In this document: positions 8,222-17,853 of the stretch, one piece after another
Layout of the letters: each line of letters opens with the position of its first letter
Numbering within the stretch: position 1 is the stretch's first letter
Assembly: GCA_012719495.1 (NCBI GenBank)
Contig: JAAYAG010000071.1
Span: 1-50,538 of the forward strand
DNA: 50,538 nt
Reading direction: 5' to 3'
Source: Bacteroidales bacterium
GTDB taxonomy: Bacteria; Bacteroidota; Bacteroidia; Bacteroidales; Prolixibacteraceae
Position numbers and translations under genes: made by a program
The notes under the pieces: generated by a model
Databases searched by the model: none
What the model was told of the DNA's origin: nothing
Seen by the model: the letters and a program-made list of their open reading frames with translations, nothing else

Positions 8222-8884
8222 GTGAAACTAACTGTACACCCAATATATAAACTTATTGCACAAGGCGAGCATCAGCAACAAGATTTCAAATATTGCATTA
8301 ACGACTCTCGCAAAATAGCCCGTTCTCTCGTTGCTTTTGCGAATTCTGATGGAGGACGTCTGCTTGTTGGTGTAAAAGACAACGGAAAAATTGTTGGGGT
8401 AAGCTCTGAAGAAGAATATTATATGGTTGATGCTGCCGCCAGAATTTACAGTAAACCAAAAATCGAATTTACAGCCCAACAATGGGATGTCGATGGAAAA
8501 ACCGTATTCGAAGTAACTGTAGCGCCCAGCCGTCAGCGCCCATACTTTGCCCAGTCTGATGACGGGAAATGGCTTGCTTACATAAGAAAAGACGACGAAA
8601 ATATATTGGCAAATAATGTTCTATTGAAATCATGGGAATTAAATAAAAAAACCACTGGTCTCTGTTTCCAATACGATGAGCCCAGAAAAATCATAATCGA
8701 ATATCTAAATCATAACCAAAGCATTACCTTAACGAAATTTACAAGGTTAGCACAAATTACAAGAGGCTATGCCGAAAATATCCTGGCAGAATTGCTCGCG
8801 ATGAAATGTATCGACGGAAATTTTGATCAAATTCCTGTCACATATCAACTTAACGGGGAATTCGATATAACCAGTTTAAAATAG
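8222..8884 (+). CDS. AlbA_2 (Schlafen-type) domain protein with C-terminal winged helix
   Basis: A 220-residue protein. Residues about 14-135 match the AlbA_2/Schlafen-like fold: GEHQQQDFKYCIND at the N-terminus, then the hallmark ALVAFANSDGGRLLVGVKDNG-type strand-loop, and SRQRPYF later. The C-terminal 70 residues (ITLTKFTRLAQI, YAENILAELLAMKCI) look like a winged helix-turn-helix. Such proteins are variously annotated as ATP-binding or transcriptional regulators; no function is established. The start is GTG at 8222, fitting the family N-terminus and a 34-bp gap from folC. A solitary member in a core region does not by itself suggest a defence role. Confidence 0.8.
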   Translation: MKLTVHPIYKLIAQGEHQQQDFKYCINDSRKIARSLVAFANSDGGRLLVGVKDNGKIVGVSSEEEYYMVDAAARIYSKPKIEFTAQQWDVDGKTVFEVTVAPSRQRPYFAQSDDGKWLAYIRKDDENILANNVLLKSWELNKKTTGLCFQYDEPRKIIIEYLNHNQSITLTKFTRLAQITRGYAENILAELLAMKCIDGNFDQIPVTYQLNGEFDITSLK

Positions 8885-8945
8885 CCGCAAAAAAGACATT
8901 GATTACACTAATCTTTTAGTCTAACAATTGCATCAAAAGAAAAAT

Positions 8946-8974
8946 GTTGAACCAAAAAAAGATAATTATATTTG
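8946..8974 (+). promoter_or_regulatory. Probable promoter of the alkaline phosphatase gene
   Basis: GTTG at 8946-8949 and TATATTTG at 8967-8974 are separated by 17 bp, close to the Bacteroidota TTTG-N17-23-TAnnTTTG architecture. The predicted leader is about 65 nt and contains a 6-bp hairpin GTGAAA/TTTCAC near 8998-9017. Confidence 0.5.
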
Positions 8975-9045
8975 TCGTTCACCGAAGTTTTTGTAAGTGA
9001 AAATTTGTTATTTCACAAACCAAATTAGTATTAAAAAAGATTTAC

Positions 9046-10206
9046 ATGAATTATACATATCTCATCCTTGCATTTGCAGGTTTTGGACTTTTGTCGACAA
9101 GCCTTAGTGCTCAAAACGATTACCTAACAAACAAGAGCGAGTCGGTAAAGAATTTTACCCGCATAGAACAAACTTATCCTGTTGCGATTGTAACAGAACC
9201 CAACACCACTAACAAACCCAAAAATGTTATTTTTCTGATTGGCGATGGGATGGGCGTATCTCAAGTTTTTTCTGGGATTGTAGCCAATGGAGGAAATCTT
9301 CATTTAAAGAATTTCAGAAATATTGGCTTTTCTGAAACGCAATCGGCCTCCGATTTTGTTACCGACTCTGGTGCCGGGGGAACAGCCCTTTCCACCGGAG
9401 AAAGAACTTACAACGGTGCTATTGGGGTAAATGCCGATACAGTTGCTATTCAAAACATACGAGAGAAAGCGGAACTGAGAGGAAAAGCAACCGGAGTAAT
9501 TTCAACCTCATCGATAACCCACGCCACACCCGCATCGTTTGTTGCCCACCAGCCAAACCGTGAATGGCTGGAGACTATCGCTGCCGACTTTCTGAAAACA
9601 AATATCGATGTGTTTATTGGCGGCGGTTCTAAAAACTTCACCCATCGCAGAGACAAAAAAGACTTGACAGTCGACCTAAAACAAAAAGGGTATCAAGTGG
9701 CATATGGCATTGAAGAAATTGCGAAAATAAACAGCGGAAAACTTGCCGGTTTCACCAGCGACTATCATAACAAAAGCAAATTAGAAGGCCGAGGGAACGA
9801 ATTACCCATTGCAACATCTACCGCCATCAATATTCTCAATAATGATCCCGACGGTTTTTTCCTTATGGTTGAAGGCTCACAAATTGATTGGGGTGGACAT
9901 AACAATAATACGGGGATAATTGTAACCGAAATGCTCGATTTCGATCAGGCAATTGGAGTTGCACTTGCCTTCGCTGAAAAAAATAAAGAAACTCTGGTTA
10001 TTGTAACAGCCGACCACGAAACAGGAGGATTCTCTATAGAAAATGGAAATTTCACTACAGGAAGTGTAATGGGCAACTTTACGAGTGACGACCATTCAGG
10101 CGTAATGGTTCCCGTTTTTGCTTTTGGGCCCGGAGCTGATTTATTCAGGGGATTTCTTAAAAACACCGATATTCCCAAAATCATTAGTGAACTATCGGGG
10201 TACTAA
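9046..10206 (+). CDS. Secreted alkaline phosphatase
   Basis: Periplasmic or secreted metallo-phosphomonoesterase of the alkaline phosphatase superfamily, 386 residues including a signal peptide ending near SLSAQ (residue 23). Metal and active-site motifs: IGDGMGVSQ near 68; TDSGAGGTALSTG near 105, where the Ser is the predicted nucleophile; VEGSQIDWGGHNN near 275 with Zn ligands; and TADHETGG near 322. There is no obvious type IX C-terminal sorting domain; the protein ends in a short tail after the catalytic fold. It probably releases phosphate from organic esters. It appears to be monocistronic. Confidence 0.92.
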   Translation: MNYTYLILAFAGFGLLSTSLSAQNDYLTNKSESVKNFTRIEQTYPVAIVTEPNTTNKPKNVIFLIGDGMGVSQVFSGIVANGGNLHLKNFRNIGFSETQSASDFVTDSGAGGTALSTGERTYNGAIGVNADTVAIQNIREKAELRGKATGVISTSSITHATPASFVAHQPNREWLETIAADFLKTNIDVFIGGGSKNFTHRRDKKDLTVDLKQKGYQVAYGIEEIAKINSGKLAGFTSDYHNKSKLEGRGNELPIATSTAINILNNDPDGFFLMVEGSQIDWGGHNNNTGIIVTEMLDFDQAIGVALAFAEKNKETLVIVTADHETGGFSIENGNFTTGSVMGNFTSDDHSGVMVPVFAFGPGADLFRGFLKNTDIPKIISELSGY

Positions 10207-10367
10207 ACCATTTTCCTAGGATAGAGGAAATTTATGACATGGAACTTTTTCTTACACAGCAAACACAAAATGCTAACATACAACACATTTAGACAACAAA
10301 AGTGTTAGAAAAGCAAAAAAATATCGAATTCCTGGTTTAATGATATTTTAATACTTCGATATTATAC

Positions 10368-10375
10368 TACTTTTG
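10368..10375 (+). promoter_or_regulatory. Probable -7 box (TACTTTTG) for the MMPL exporter
   Basis: TACTTTTG matches TAnnTTTG exactly and lies 45 bp upstream of the start codon. The -33 position is only weakly matched (TTTA near 10347). The 214-bp spacer also holds a 6-bp inverted repeat CTAACA/TGTTAG (about 10272-10308), which I cannot assign. Confidence 0.4.
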
Positions 10376-10420
10376 TGCATTGATTAATATGGGAAAATTA
10401 TCTTTTTATTTTTTTTAAAA

Positions 10421-12799
10421 ATGTCATTACGGATATCTTCATTTATTCTAAAAAATAAGATTCTTTTAATCATCCTCCTTACTGTTTTTACCTTATGTAT
10501 GGCGTTTTTTGGCAGAAATGTCAAGATGTCGTACGAAAACACCATTCTATCAGATAAAGACACTTCTGTTGTTGTCTATGAAAAATTTAAAAAACTTTTT
10601 GGCGACGACAAAAGCATCGTCGTTGTTGGAATGGTTAATCCTGACATTTTCCAACTTGACCAATTCAATGCATGGTACGATCTTGAGAAAGAAATAAGAA
10701 AAATCGATGGGGTGCTTGGAGTGCTTAGTCTTTCAAACTCTGTGAACCTCACAAAAAACAATGCAACACACCAGTTCGATATTCTACCATTAACATCCGA
10801 AAAGCCTAAAACACAAGCTGAAGTTGATAGTCTTAAATCAGTAATCAAAGGATTAAAGTTTTTCGAAGGGCTAATTTACAACCCTGAAACCGAGGCTACG
10901 CTGATGACTATTACCCTCGACCACGAAAAAATACTTGACGAAAACAGGACCATCATTATTAATAAAATCAAAGACTTATCGGAAAAATTCAGTAAAGAAA
11001 ATAAGGTTGAAATCCATTATTCGGGCATGCCGTATATCCTTACGGTTACCATGACTTTGGTAAAACGGGAGTTGTTCATATTCGTCATTATGAGCATCTT
11101 AATCGCAGCCCTTATCTTGTATTTTTTCTTCCGATCGGTGAGGGTCGTTCTCAGTTCGTTGCTCGTAGTTGGAATAAGCATCCTATGGACCCTTGGTTTA
11201 CTGGCTCTTTTCAACTTTAAAATAACCATACTTACAGGGGTAATCCCATCGCTCATCGTTATCATTGCCATTGAAAACTGTATTTACATTCTTAATAAAT
11301 ACCATTGGGAATACCGGCTTCATAACGATAAAGACCTGGCATTGCGCAACGCAGTGCAACGGATTGGGGTAGCATCGCTAATGACCAATATGGCAACAGC
11401 CCTTGGTTTTGCTGCATTCATTCTTGTTCCAAGCCAAATGTTACAGGAATTTGGCATTGTCACATCCATAAGCATTATGGTTGAATACGCCTTAAGTATT
11501 ATTCTGTTACCAATCATTTTCAGCTACTTGCCCCCTCCATCTGAAAAACACACCCGCCACCTCGACAACGGGTTCTTCCGTAAAATTGTAGAAAGGATTA
11601 TTTTCTTGGTTGAACATAAAAGGAGACCGATTTATCTCACCTCACTCATCTTGTTAGTAATTGGTATTGTGGGCGTTAGCAAAATGAAAACCTCTGGGAA
11701 AATCACTGATGATTTCCAGCAAAAAGACCCCATTTCAATCGATCTTAAGTTTTTTGAAGAAAACTTCGGGGGAGTAATGCCATTCGAAATATCAATAGAT
11801 ACGAAAAAGAAAAACGGGGCTATGGCCATGTCCACTGTTTCAAAAATTGAAAAGCTTCAAAAATATATCGATTCTTTCCCTGAATTTTCGAAACCAATTT
11901 CCATTGCCGAACTTTTCAAATTTTCGAGACAAGCGTATTATGGAGGCGACTCTGCAAAATACTCGATGCCAAGTTCAATGGAGAGTAGTTTCATTATGAG
12001 TTATTTGCCCAAGAACACAAGCAAAGGAAATACTGAATTATTGAATTCATATATCGACACCACGTATCAGATAACCCGGGTAAATTACCATATTGCCGAC
12101 TTGCCAACCAATCGTCTCGATTCTGTTATGGCAAAAATTCAGCCACAAATAGACTCGCTATTTCCGGCAGGAAAATACGAAGTAAAAATTACAGGTAACA
12201 GTATTGTTTATGCACGTGGTACAAATTTCCTGATCCGCCATCTTTTCGAAAGTGTAACTATTGCCATTATCCTCATTTCACTTCTAATGGCTTTGCTGTT
12301 TTCTTCATTCCGAATGATCCTCGTTTCGATGATTCCCAACATTATCCCGCTCATTATTACTGCAGCAATTATGGGCTTCACTGGTGTCCCAATAAAACCT
12401 TCGACCATAATAATTTTTAGTGTTGCCCTTGGTATTTCTGTCGATAATGCCATTCAGTATCTTTCCCGTTACAGGCACGAGCTAAAAGTTAACGGAGGAA
12501 AAATCAAAGAATCGGCTATCAATGCGCTCCACGAAGCCGGCTTTAGCATGATATATACCAGCATTGTACTAGTACTGGGATTCAGTGTATTCATTGTTTC
12601 CGAATTTGGTGGCACTCAAGCTTTGGGGATGCTAATCTCTACTTCACTTTTTATCGCAATGTTTTTCAATATACTTGTTCTTCCTTCCTTATTACTAACA
12701 TTAGATAAGCGGGTTACGAACAAAGGGTTCACAAAACCAATTATTGAAATTTATGACGGTGACGACGAAGAGCAAAACACCTCTAGTGTTTCAAAATAA
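10421..12799 (+). CDS. MMPL/RND-superfamily membrane exporter
   Basis: Inner-membrane transporter of 792 residues with the duplicated RND layout. One TM (about 10-28) and a large extracytoplasmic loop are followed by a five-helix MMPL/sterol-sensing-like bundle (about 210-375). A second TM near 400, another loop and a final bundle (about 620-770) complete it. LGISVDNAIQYLSRYRHE in the second bundle is a typical RND/MMPL core helix with acidic residues. Relatives include HpnN and other lipid exporters driven by proton motive force. The substrate is unknown. No membrane-fusion protein or TolC-like partner is adjacent, which fits MMPL rather than a tripartite HAE pump. The C-terminus is a charged acidic tail. 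Confidence 0.85.
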   Translation: MSLRISSFILKNKILLIILLTVFTLCMAFFGRNVKMSYENTILSDKDTSVVVYEKFKKLFGDDKSIVVVGMVNPDIFQLDQFNAWYDLEKEIRKIDGVLGVLSLSNSVNLTKNNATHQFDILPLTSEKPKTQAEVDSLKSVIKGLKFFEGLIYNPETEATLMTITLDHEKILDENRTIIINKIKDLSEKFSKENKVEIHYSGMPYILTVTMTLVKRELFIFVIMSILIAALILYFFFRSVRVVLSSLLVVGISILWTLGLLALFNFKITILTGVIPSLIVIIAIENCIYILNKYHWEYRLHNDKDLALRNAVQRIGVASLMTNMATALGFAAFILVPSQMLQEFGIVTSISIMVEYALSIILLPIIFSYLPPPSEKHTRHLDNGFFRKIVERIIFLVEHKRRPIYLTSLILLVIGIVGVSKMKTSGKITDDFQQKDPISIDLKFFEENFGGVMPFEISIDTKKKNGAMAMSTVSKIEKLQKYIDSFPEFSKPISIAELFKFSRQAYYGGDSAKYSMPSSMESSFIMSYLPKNTSKGNTELLNSYIDTTYQITRVNYHIADLPTNRLDSVMAKIQPQIDSLFPAGKYEVKITGNSIVYARGTNFLIRHLFESVTIAIILISLLMALLFSSFRMILVSMIPNIIPLIITAAIMGFTGVPIKPSTIIIFSVALGISVDNAIQYLSRYRHELKVNGGKIKESAINALHEAGFSMIYTSIVLVLGFSVFIVSEFGGTQALGMLISTSLFIAMFFNILVLPSLLLTLDKRVTNKGFTKPIIEIYDGDDEEQNTSSVSK

Positions 12800-12810
12800 C
12801 GCTGAACCCG

Positions 12811-13446
12811 TTAGATATTAATTTTCCCGAAGCCGGAAATAATAAGATAAATCGAAAATCCGACAAGAAAAAGGGCGCAGAAAGCAATTAGCATGCGGTA
12901 AATTTTATCGGTAAAGAGTTTCCTCCCTTTTCCTACCGCTAGCGAAATGGCACTATACCAAAGCAAATCGCCAAAAATATGACCAGCAAAGAAGACAATA
13001 ACTCCAACAATACCAAGCTTCTGTGAAAGAACAATGTACCCAATACCAATTGTTGCCCACCAAATAATCCAATACGGATTAGCCAGACTCATAAAAATAC
13101 CTGTCATCAATAAATTCCCTTTAGCCTCGCTTTTGCCAGAATACGAAACCGAGAGGGTTGGCAACGACCTGAACATACCCAATGCCATCCAGAGCATGAG
13201 TAACCCTCCAACAAAAGCTATTACAATAAAAAAAATCTCGTTCTCGAGTAACGGCCCCAAGCCAAGCAACAATGCCACAACAAGTGCTAACTCAAGAACC
13301 GCATGACCGGCAATAAGCATTGGACCAGCCATTGCCCCCCTGCGTGTTGATTCACTGATGGTAATAGTAAGCAAAGGGCCAGGCATTATGGCGCCGGAAA
13401 GGGCAACTACTAACGAAGTGAAAAAAATAGCAAATAGAGAGTTCAT
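12811..13446 (-). CDS. LysE/RhtB-family amino-acid exporter
   Basis: Integral membrane protein of 211 residues with about six TM helices. It has the LysE/RhtB N-terminal signature (SGAIMPGPLLTITIS) and a conserved internal NPYWIIWW segment. Family members export amino acids or derivatives; the substrate is not predictable. Its ATG overlaps the stop of the upstream Nudix gene by 4 nt (ATGA), so the two are translationally coupled. It is convergent with the MMPL exporter with 11 bp between stops, leaving no room for a separate terminator. Confidence 0.85.
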   Translation of the reverse strand: MNSLFAIFFTSLVVALSGAIMPGPLLTITISESTRRGAMAGPMLIAGHAVLELALVVALLLGLGPLLENEIFFIVIAFVGGLLMLWMALGMFRSLPTLSVSYSGKSEAKGNLLMTGIFMSLANPYWIIWWATIGIGYIVLSQKLGIVGVIVFFAGHIFGDLLWYSAISLAVGKGRKLFTDKIYRMLIAFCALFLVGFSIYLIISGFGKINI

Positions 13447-13829
13447 AGAATGTTATCTTCATTAATCCTGAAGATTTCGGCATCTGCATCAGACCATTTC
13501 AAATCGGAAAACATTGAAATGCGCTGCCAGCGAATGGTGTGATGTTCAACCGGGGTAGGATTACCAGCAGTTATTTGGCAAAGAAAAGGCATAAGATAAA
13601 TTTCCTGCTCGGGATAGGAAAAACTGACTGGGGTTAAGGGCTTAATAATCTCAATTTCAACCCTTAGTTCTTCCCAAATCTCACGAATAATACATTCTTC
13701 GGGCGATTCATAATTTTCTTGCTTTCCCCCCGGGAATTCCCATTCGTAGGGATGGCTCGAATTTGGCCTCCGTTGACAGGCTAATATTGTGTCGTTTCTG
13801 ACAATTATGGCACACGTTACAGCAATCAT
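13443..13829 (-). CDS. Nudix hydrolase, MutT/NTP pyrophosphohydrolase type
   Basis: A 128-residue Nudix protein. The Nudix box (G-x5-E-x7-REUxEExGU) is visible in GGKQENYESPEE and then REIWEEL; the final canonical Gly is replaced by Arg-Val (EELRVE). The compact size and the preceding WEFPGGK resemble MutT-like (deoxy)nucleoside triphosphate pyrophosphohydrolases that sanitise oxidised nucleotides. The N-terminal start CAIIVRNDTILACQRR is typical. First gene of a two-gene unit with the LysE-type exporter; no functional link between the two is evident. Confidence 0.88.
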   Translation of the reverse strand: MIAVTCAIIVRNDTILACQRRPNSSHPYEWEFPGGKQENYESPEECIIREIWEELRVEIEIIKPLTPVSFSYPEQEIYLMPFLCQITAGNPTPVEHHTIRWQRISMFSDLKWSDADAEIFRINEDNIL

Positions 13830-14016
13830 TGTATAAAAAGATCAATAATTAGATTTGGTAAAGGTACGAATTTAGCGTTACGTATAAAATGTGCTAAAAA
13901 AAAATTCAAATTACTTAGTGTGAAAAGTTTCTACTATATTCGCAGATTAATTGGTTATTGAACGAAAAAGTGAGCAATAAACCACGCGTCAACAAACTTA
14001 AATAATTCAATTTCAG

Positions 14017-17000
14017 ATGAACTACAAAAAGCTGAACATTGCAGTTGGATGGTTAACATTTCTGGTTGCCACCATTACTTATATCTTAACCTTAGAACCC
14101 CGCGCCAGTTTCTGGGATTGCGGTGAATTTATTACTACAGCGTTTAAACTTGAAGTTGGTCACCCCCCAGGTGCCCCATTTTTCATGCTTATAGGGAGGT
14201 TTTTTACCCTCTTTGGAAATGCACAAAGCGCTGCTTTCTTCATGAATGTTATGTCGGCATTGGCCAGTTCGTTTACAATACTATTCCTTTTCTGGTCAAT
14301 CACCCACCTCACTAAGAGACTCATTACCAGTGATGAAAACCCATCATTAGGGCAAACAATTGCTATCCTTGGCAGCGGTCTCGTTGGAGGGTTAGCTTAT
14401 GCATTTTCCGACACGTTTTGGTTTTCGGCCGTTGAAGCCGAAGTATATGCAACTTCTTCGCTTTTTACAGCTTTGGTTTTTTGGGCAATCCTGAAATGGG
14501 AAAATGTTGCTAACGAAAAATACTCTAACCGGTGGTTGATTCTAATATGTTATTTAGCAGGTCTTTCGGTAGGAGTTCACTTACTAAACCTGTTGGCCAT
14601 TCCGGCAATTGCCCTGATTTACTACTTCAAGAAATTTGAGCCAACTAAAAAAGGTATTTTCTGGACTTTAGTCATTTCAGCGATCATCTTAGGAGCAATC
14701 CTTTATGTTATTATACCCGGTGTTGTAAAAGTAGCGTCTGTTTTCGAACGCTTATTTGTCAACGGGATAGGCATGCCAATTAACTCTGGCTTTTTCTTTT
14801 TTGTTTTGTTACTTGTTGCCGCCATTGCTTATGGTATTTATTATACGCTCAAGAATAATCACGTACTGCTTAACACATTAATACTTGGGCTCACTGTAAT
14901 TTTGTTGGGAATTTCCAGCTATATGATTATTCCTATTCGCTCTAACGCTTTCCCACCCATGGACCAAAACAGTCCGAATAATGCTTTTTCCATGCTTTCT
15001 TACCTCAACCGTGAGCAATATGGCGATCGTCCACTATTTTATGGACAATATTACAATTCACCTCTCGACCGCAACGAATCATCAAACCCTGGAAAAAAAG
15101 AATGGCGCGTTAAAGACGGTAAATATATAGTGACAAATGAAGGTTACGAGCCTAATTACGACGATGAATATTGTACATTTTTCCCGCGTATGTGGAGCAA
15201 AAGTGATCCACGCCACGAACAGGAATATAAAAGATGGGGCAAAATAAAAGGGACCAAGAAAACAGTTCGCGGACAATCAGGCGAAACCGAAACAATTATA
15301 AAACCAACATTTTCAGAGAATTTTAGGTTTTTTGTCAATTATCAGATAAACTTTATGTACTGGCGTTATTTTATGTGGAATTTCGCCGGAAGACAAAACG
15401 ATATTCAGGGACATGGCAACAAAATTGACGGAAATTGGATCAGCGGCATAAAATTCATCGACGAAGCCCGCCTTGGTGACCAAGATAAACTGCCTGCAAA
15501 ATATGCCGATAACCCCGGCAGAAACACCTATTTCTTTCTCCCATTGTTACTTGGTATTCTTGGTATTGCCTTTCAATATAAAAACGGCAAACAAGGTAAA
15601 CGCGACCTTTGGGTAGTTGGATTGTTATTCATTATGACAGGCCTGGCCATTGTAGTCTACCTCAACCAGTACCCGCTTCAGCCCCGTGAACGTGATTATG
15701 CATTTGCAGGTTCGTTCTATGCCTTTGCTATATGGATTGGAATGGGGGTAGCTTTCTTGTATCAAATCCTGAAAAAATTTACCTCAGAAACAGTTTCTGC
15801 ATCGAGCGTTACCGCTGTGACTTTATTAGCTGTTCCAGTACTTATGGCAGCCCAAAACTGGGACGATCACAACCGCGCGCACCGCACCTCTGCTCCTGAC
15901 TTCGGATATAATTACCTCGCTTCGGTACAGCCAAACGGCATTATTTTTACCAATGGAGATAACGACACGTACCCCTTGTGGTATAATCAAGAAGTTGAAG
16001 GCGTTGGCATTGACAAAAGGGTTTGTAACTTAAGTTATCTTCAGACCGATTGGTATATTAAACAAATGCAGCGCAAAGCGTACACCTCAGAGCCATTGCC
16101 AATTAGCTTTAAATACGACCAATATGTTCAAGGGAAACGTGACATCGTGTACATAATGGAAGACCCACGCATGGCCGGGAAAAGCATTGAGCTTAGCAAA
16201 GCGCTGGAATTTATTAAAGATGATAACCCGAAAACAAAAATTACTCAATATGACAATGCAGCATATTTGCCAGTAAGAAAATTATTCTATGTGGTGGACA
16301 AAGGAGCGGTTAAAGCAAACAACGTTGTTCCGGCAAAAGATTACAACCGGATTGTAGACACTATGTACATCGATTTGCCCGGAAATTACATTACTAAAGA
16401 CCAATTGATGGTTCTCGATATGCTGAATACTAATAACTGGAAACGTCCGATTTATTATGCCGTTTCAGTGAGCAGCGACAAATACATGAGCCTCGACAAA
16501 TACTTCAAAGTAGATGGAATGACTTACCGGATTGTTCCAATACTTACCCAAAATGCTAATTTTCAGAAAGGGTACGAAGATGTTGATGTAATGTATGACA
16601 ACATGATGAACAAATTCCGTTGGGGCAACCTGAAAAAACCAGGTGTATATGTAGATGAAAACAATCGGAGGATGCTTACCAACATGCGAAACAACTTCCA
16701 GCGACTCGCCGATGCCCTTCTCCGCCAAGGAGACAAAGGCCGTTGCATAAATGTTCTCGACAAATGCATGGAAGAGATTCCTACCAGCAAAGTACCAAAT
16801 GATTACTTCTCGCTGCTTATTGCTCAAACCTATCTCGATGCCGGTGCAACCGGAAAGGCTGGTGCAATGGCAAGCGAAATGTCGAAAGAATTTACCGACG
16901 AACTGGCTTATTTGTTCTCTCTAAAATCTGATGATGTTCGTGATGTACAAGAAAATATGCGTAGTAACCTCTATTATCTGAATGAATTGATGACCCTTGC

Positions 17001-17082
17001 AGAAAAACTTGGCAACAAGGAACTGCAAAGCAAAATTAAAGCTGATTTTGAGTTGTACTATGGAAAATTCATGGCGATTTAA
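14017..17082 (+). CDS. DUF2723 multi-pass membrane protein (TMEM260-like glycosyltransferase candidate)
   Basis: Large 1021-residue membrane protein. The N-terminal third has about ten TM helices and the DUF2723 hallmark SFWDCGEFITTAFKLEVGHP near residues 30-50, including the acidic DCGEF motif of GT-C-like enzymes. More TM segments follow near 510-600. The C-terminal 400 residues are soluble, with a TPR-like stretch near 905-965. Human TMEM260, a DUF2723 relative, has been described as a protein O-mannosyltransferase, so a protein O-glycosylation role is plausible but unproven here. Co-directional with a NodB-type deacetylase 43 bp downstream, which fits an envelope-glycan context. Confidence 0.85.
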   Translation: MNYKKLNIAVGWLTFLVATITYILTLEPRASFWDCGEFITTAFKLEVGHPPGAPFFMLIGRFFTLFGNAQSAAFFMNVMSALASSFTILFLFWSITHLTKRLITSDENPSLGQTIAILGSGLVGGLAYAFSDTFWFSAVEAEVYATSSLFTALVFWAILKWENVANEKYSNRWLILICYLAGLSVGVHLLNLLAIPAIALIYYFKKFEPTKKGIFWTLVISAIILGAILYVIIPGVVKVASVFERLFVNGIGMPINSGFFFFVLLLVAAIAYGIYYTLKNNHVLLNTLILGLTVILLGISSYMIIPIRSNAFPPMDQNSPNNAFSMLSYLNREQYGDRPLFYGQYYNSPLDRNESSNPGKKEWRVKDGKYIVTNEGYEPNYDDEYCTFFPRMWSKSDPRHEQEYKRWGKIKGTKKTVRGQSGETETIIKPTFSENFRFFVNYQINFMYWRYFMWNFAGRQNDIQGHGNKIDGNWISGIKFIDEARLGDQDKLPAKYADNPGRNTYFFLPLLLGILGIAFQYKNGKQGKRDLWVVGLLFIMTGLAIVVYLNQYPLQPRERDYAFAGSFYAFAIWIGMGVAFLYQILKKFTSETVSASSVTAVTLLAVPVLMAAQNWDDHNRAHRTSAPDFGYNYLASVQPNGIIFTNGDNDTYPLWYNQEVEGVGIDKRVCNLSYLQTDWYIKQMQRKAYTSEPLPISFKYDQYVQGKRDIVYIMEDPRMAGKSIELSKALEFIKDDNPKTKITQYDNAAYLPVRKLFYVVDKGAVKANNVVPAKDYNRIVDTMYIDLPGNYITKDQLMVLDMLNTNNWKRPIYYAVSVSSDKYMSLDKYFKVDGMTYRIVPILTQNANFQKGYEDVDVMYDNMMNKFRWGNLKKPGVYVDENNRRMLTNMRNNFQRLADALLRQGDKGRCINVLDKCMEEIPTSKVPNDYFSLLIAQTYLDAGATGKAGAMASEMSKEFTDELAYLFSLKSDDVRDVQENMRSNLYYLNELMTLAEKLGNKELQSKIKADFELYYGKFMAI

Positions 17083-17125
17083 TCAGGAATTTGCGGAATA
17101 AGATAGTAGCACCAAGCAACATCGG

Positions 17126-17842
17126 ATGACAAAAAGAATAAACTTACGGGTTCACCTCCCTGAATGGATGAATCGGCTTTATCCTAAAGCAATTTGGAGA
17201 ATGCCTACGGGGGAAAAAACGGTTTACCTTACATTCGACGATGGGCCAATACCCACCGTTACCTTTGCCATTCTCGACATCCTGAAGGAACGGGGTATAA
17301 AAGCTACTTTCTTTTGTGTAGGCGACAATGTTGTGAAGCATCCCGAAATATTTTGTCAGATTTTGGAGCAGGGACACGCTGTTGGCAACCATACCCATAA
17401 CCATTTACACGGGATGAAAACCAGTAATGCCGACTACATTTCCAACATACAGAAAGCTGCTCAACATATCAATTCCAGGCTTTTCAGGCCACCATATGGT
17501 CTGATGAAAGGAAAGCAATATAAAACAATTATCAACCAGTATGATATTATCATGTGGGATGTAATTAGTTGCGACTACGACCCGGATATTAGTCCAGAAA
17601 AGTGTTTTCAGAATGTTGTTGACTTTGTTCGCGACGGTTCAATTATTACTTTTCACGACTCCATAAAATCAGAAAAGAATGTTCTCACTGCCCTACCCAG
17701 GGTAATCGACTATCTGCTTAGCCAAGGATATTCATTCCGCAAAATTACGTCTCAGGCCCCACTACCCGAAAAAGTTAAAAAACCGGACGAACACTTCAAG
17801 CAACTTCAAAAATCAACAGAAAAAATAAGAAAAAGCGCATAA
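17126..17842 (+). CDS. Polysaccharide deacetylase (NodB-homology, CE4)
   Basis: A 238-residue CE4 deacetylase. The catalytic motifs are complete: YLTFDDGP near residue 35 (catalytic base and metal Asp), GNHTHNH near 92 (metal His pair), RPPYG near 116, WD near 138 and FHDS near 172. It would remove acetyl groups from peptidoglycan, chitooligosaccharide or another polysaccharide. The N-terminus is basic with no clear signal peptide or TM, so the site of action is uncertain; a cytoplasmic or peripheral location is possible. Its stop and the purD start are 11 bp apart, suggesting co-transcription. Confidence 0.9.
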   Translation: MTKRINLRVHLPEWMNRLYPKAIWRMPTGEKTVYLTFDDGPIPTVTFAILDILKERGIKATFFCVGDNVVKHPEIFCQILEQGHAVGNHTHNHLHGMKTSNADYISNIQKAAQHINSRLFRPPYGLMKGKQYKTIINQYDIIMWDVISCDYDPDISPEKCFQNVVDFVRDGSIITFHDSIKSEKNVLTALPRVIDYLLSQGYSFRKITSQAPLPEKVKKPDEHFKQLQKSTEKIRKSA

Positions 17843-17853
17843 CACTTTTGATA

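Noticed and set aside
10207-10240. Possible terminator after the alkaline phosphatase (TTTCCT/AGGAAA)
   Set aside because: Stem of only 6 AT-rich base pairs with no proper T-tract; too weak to call.
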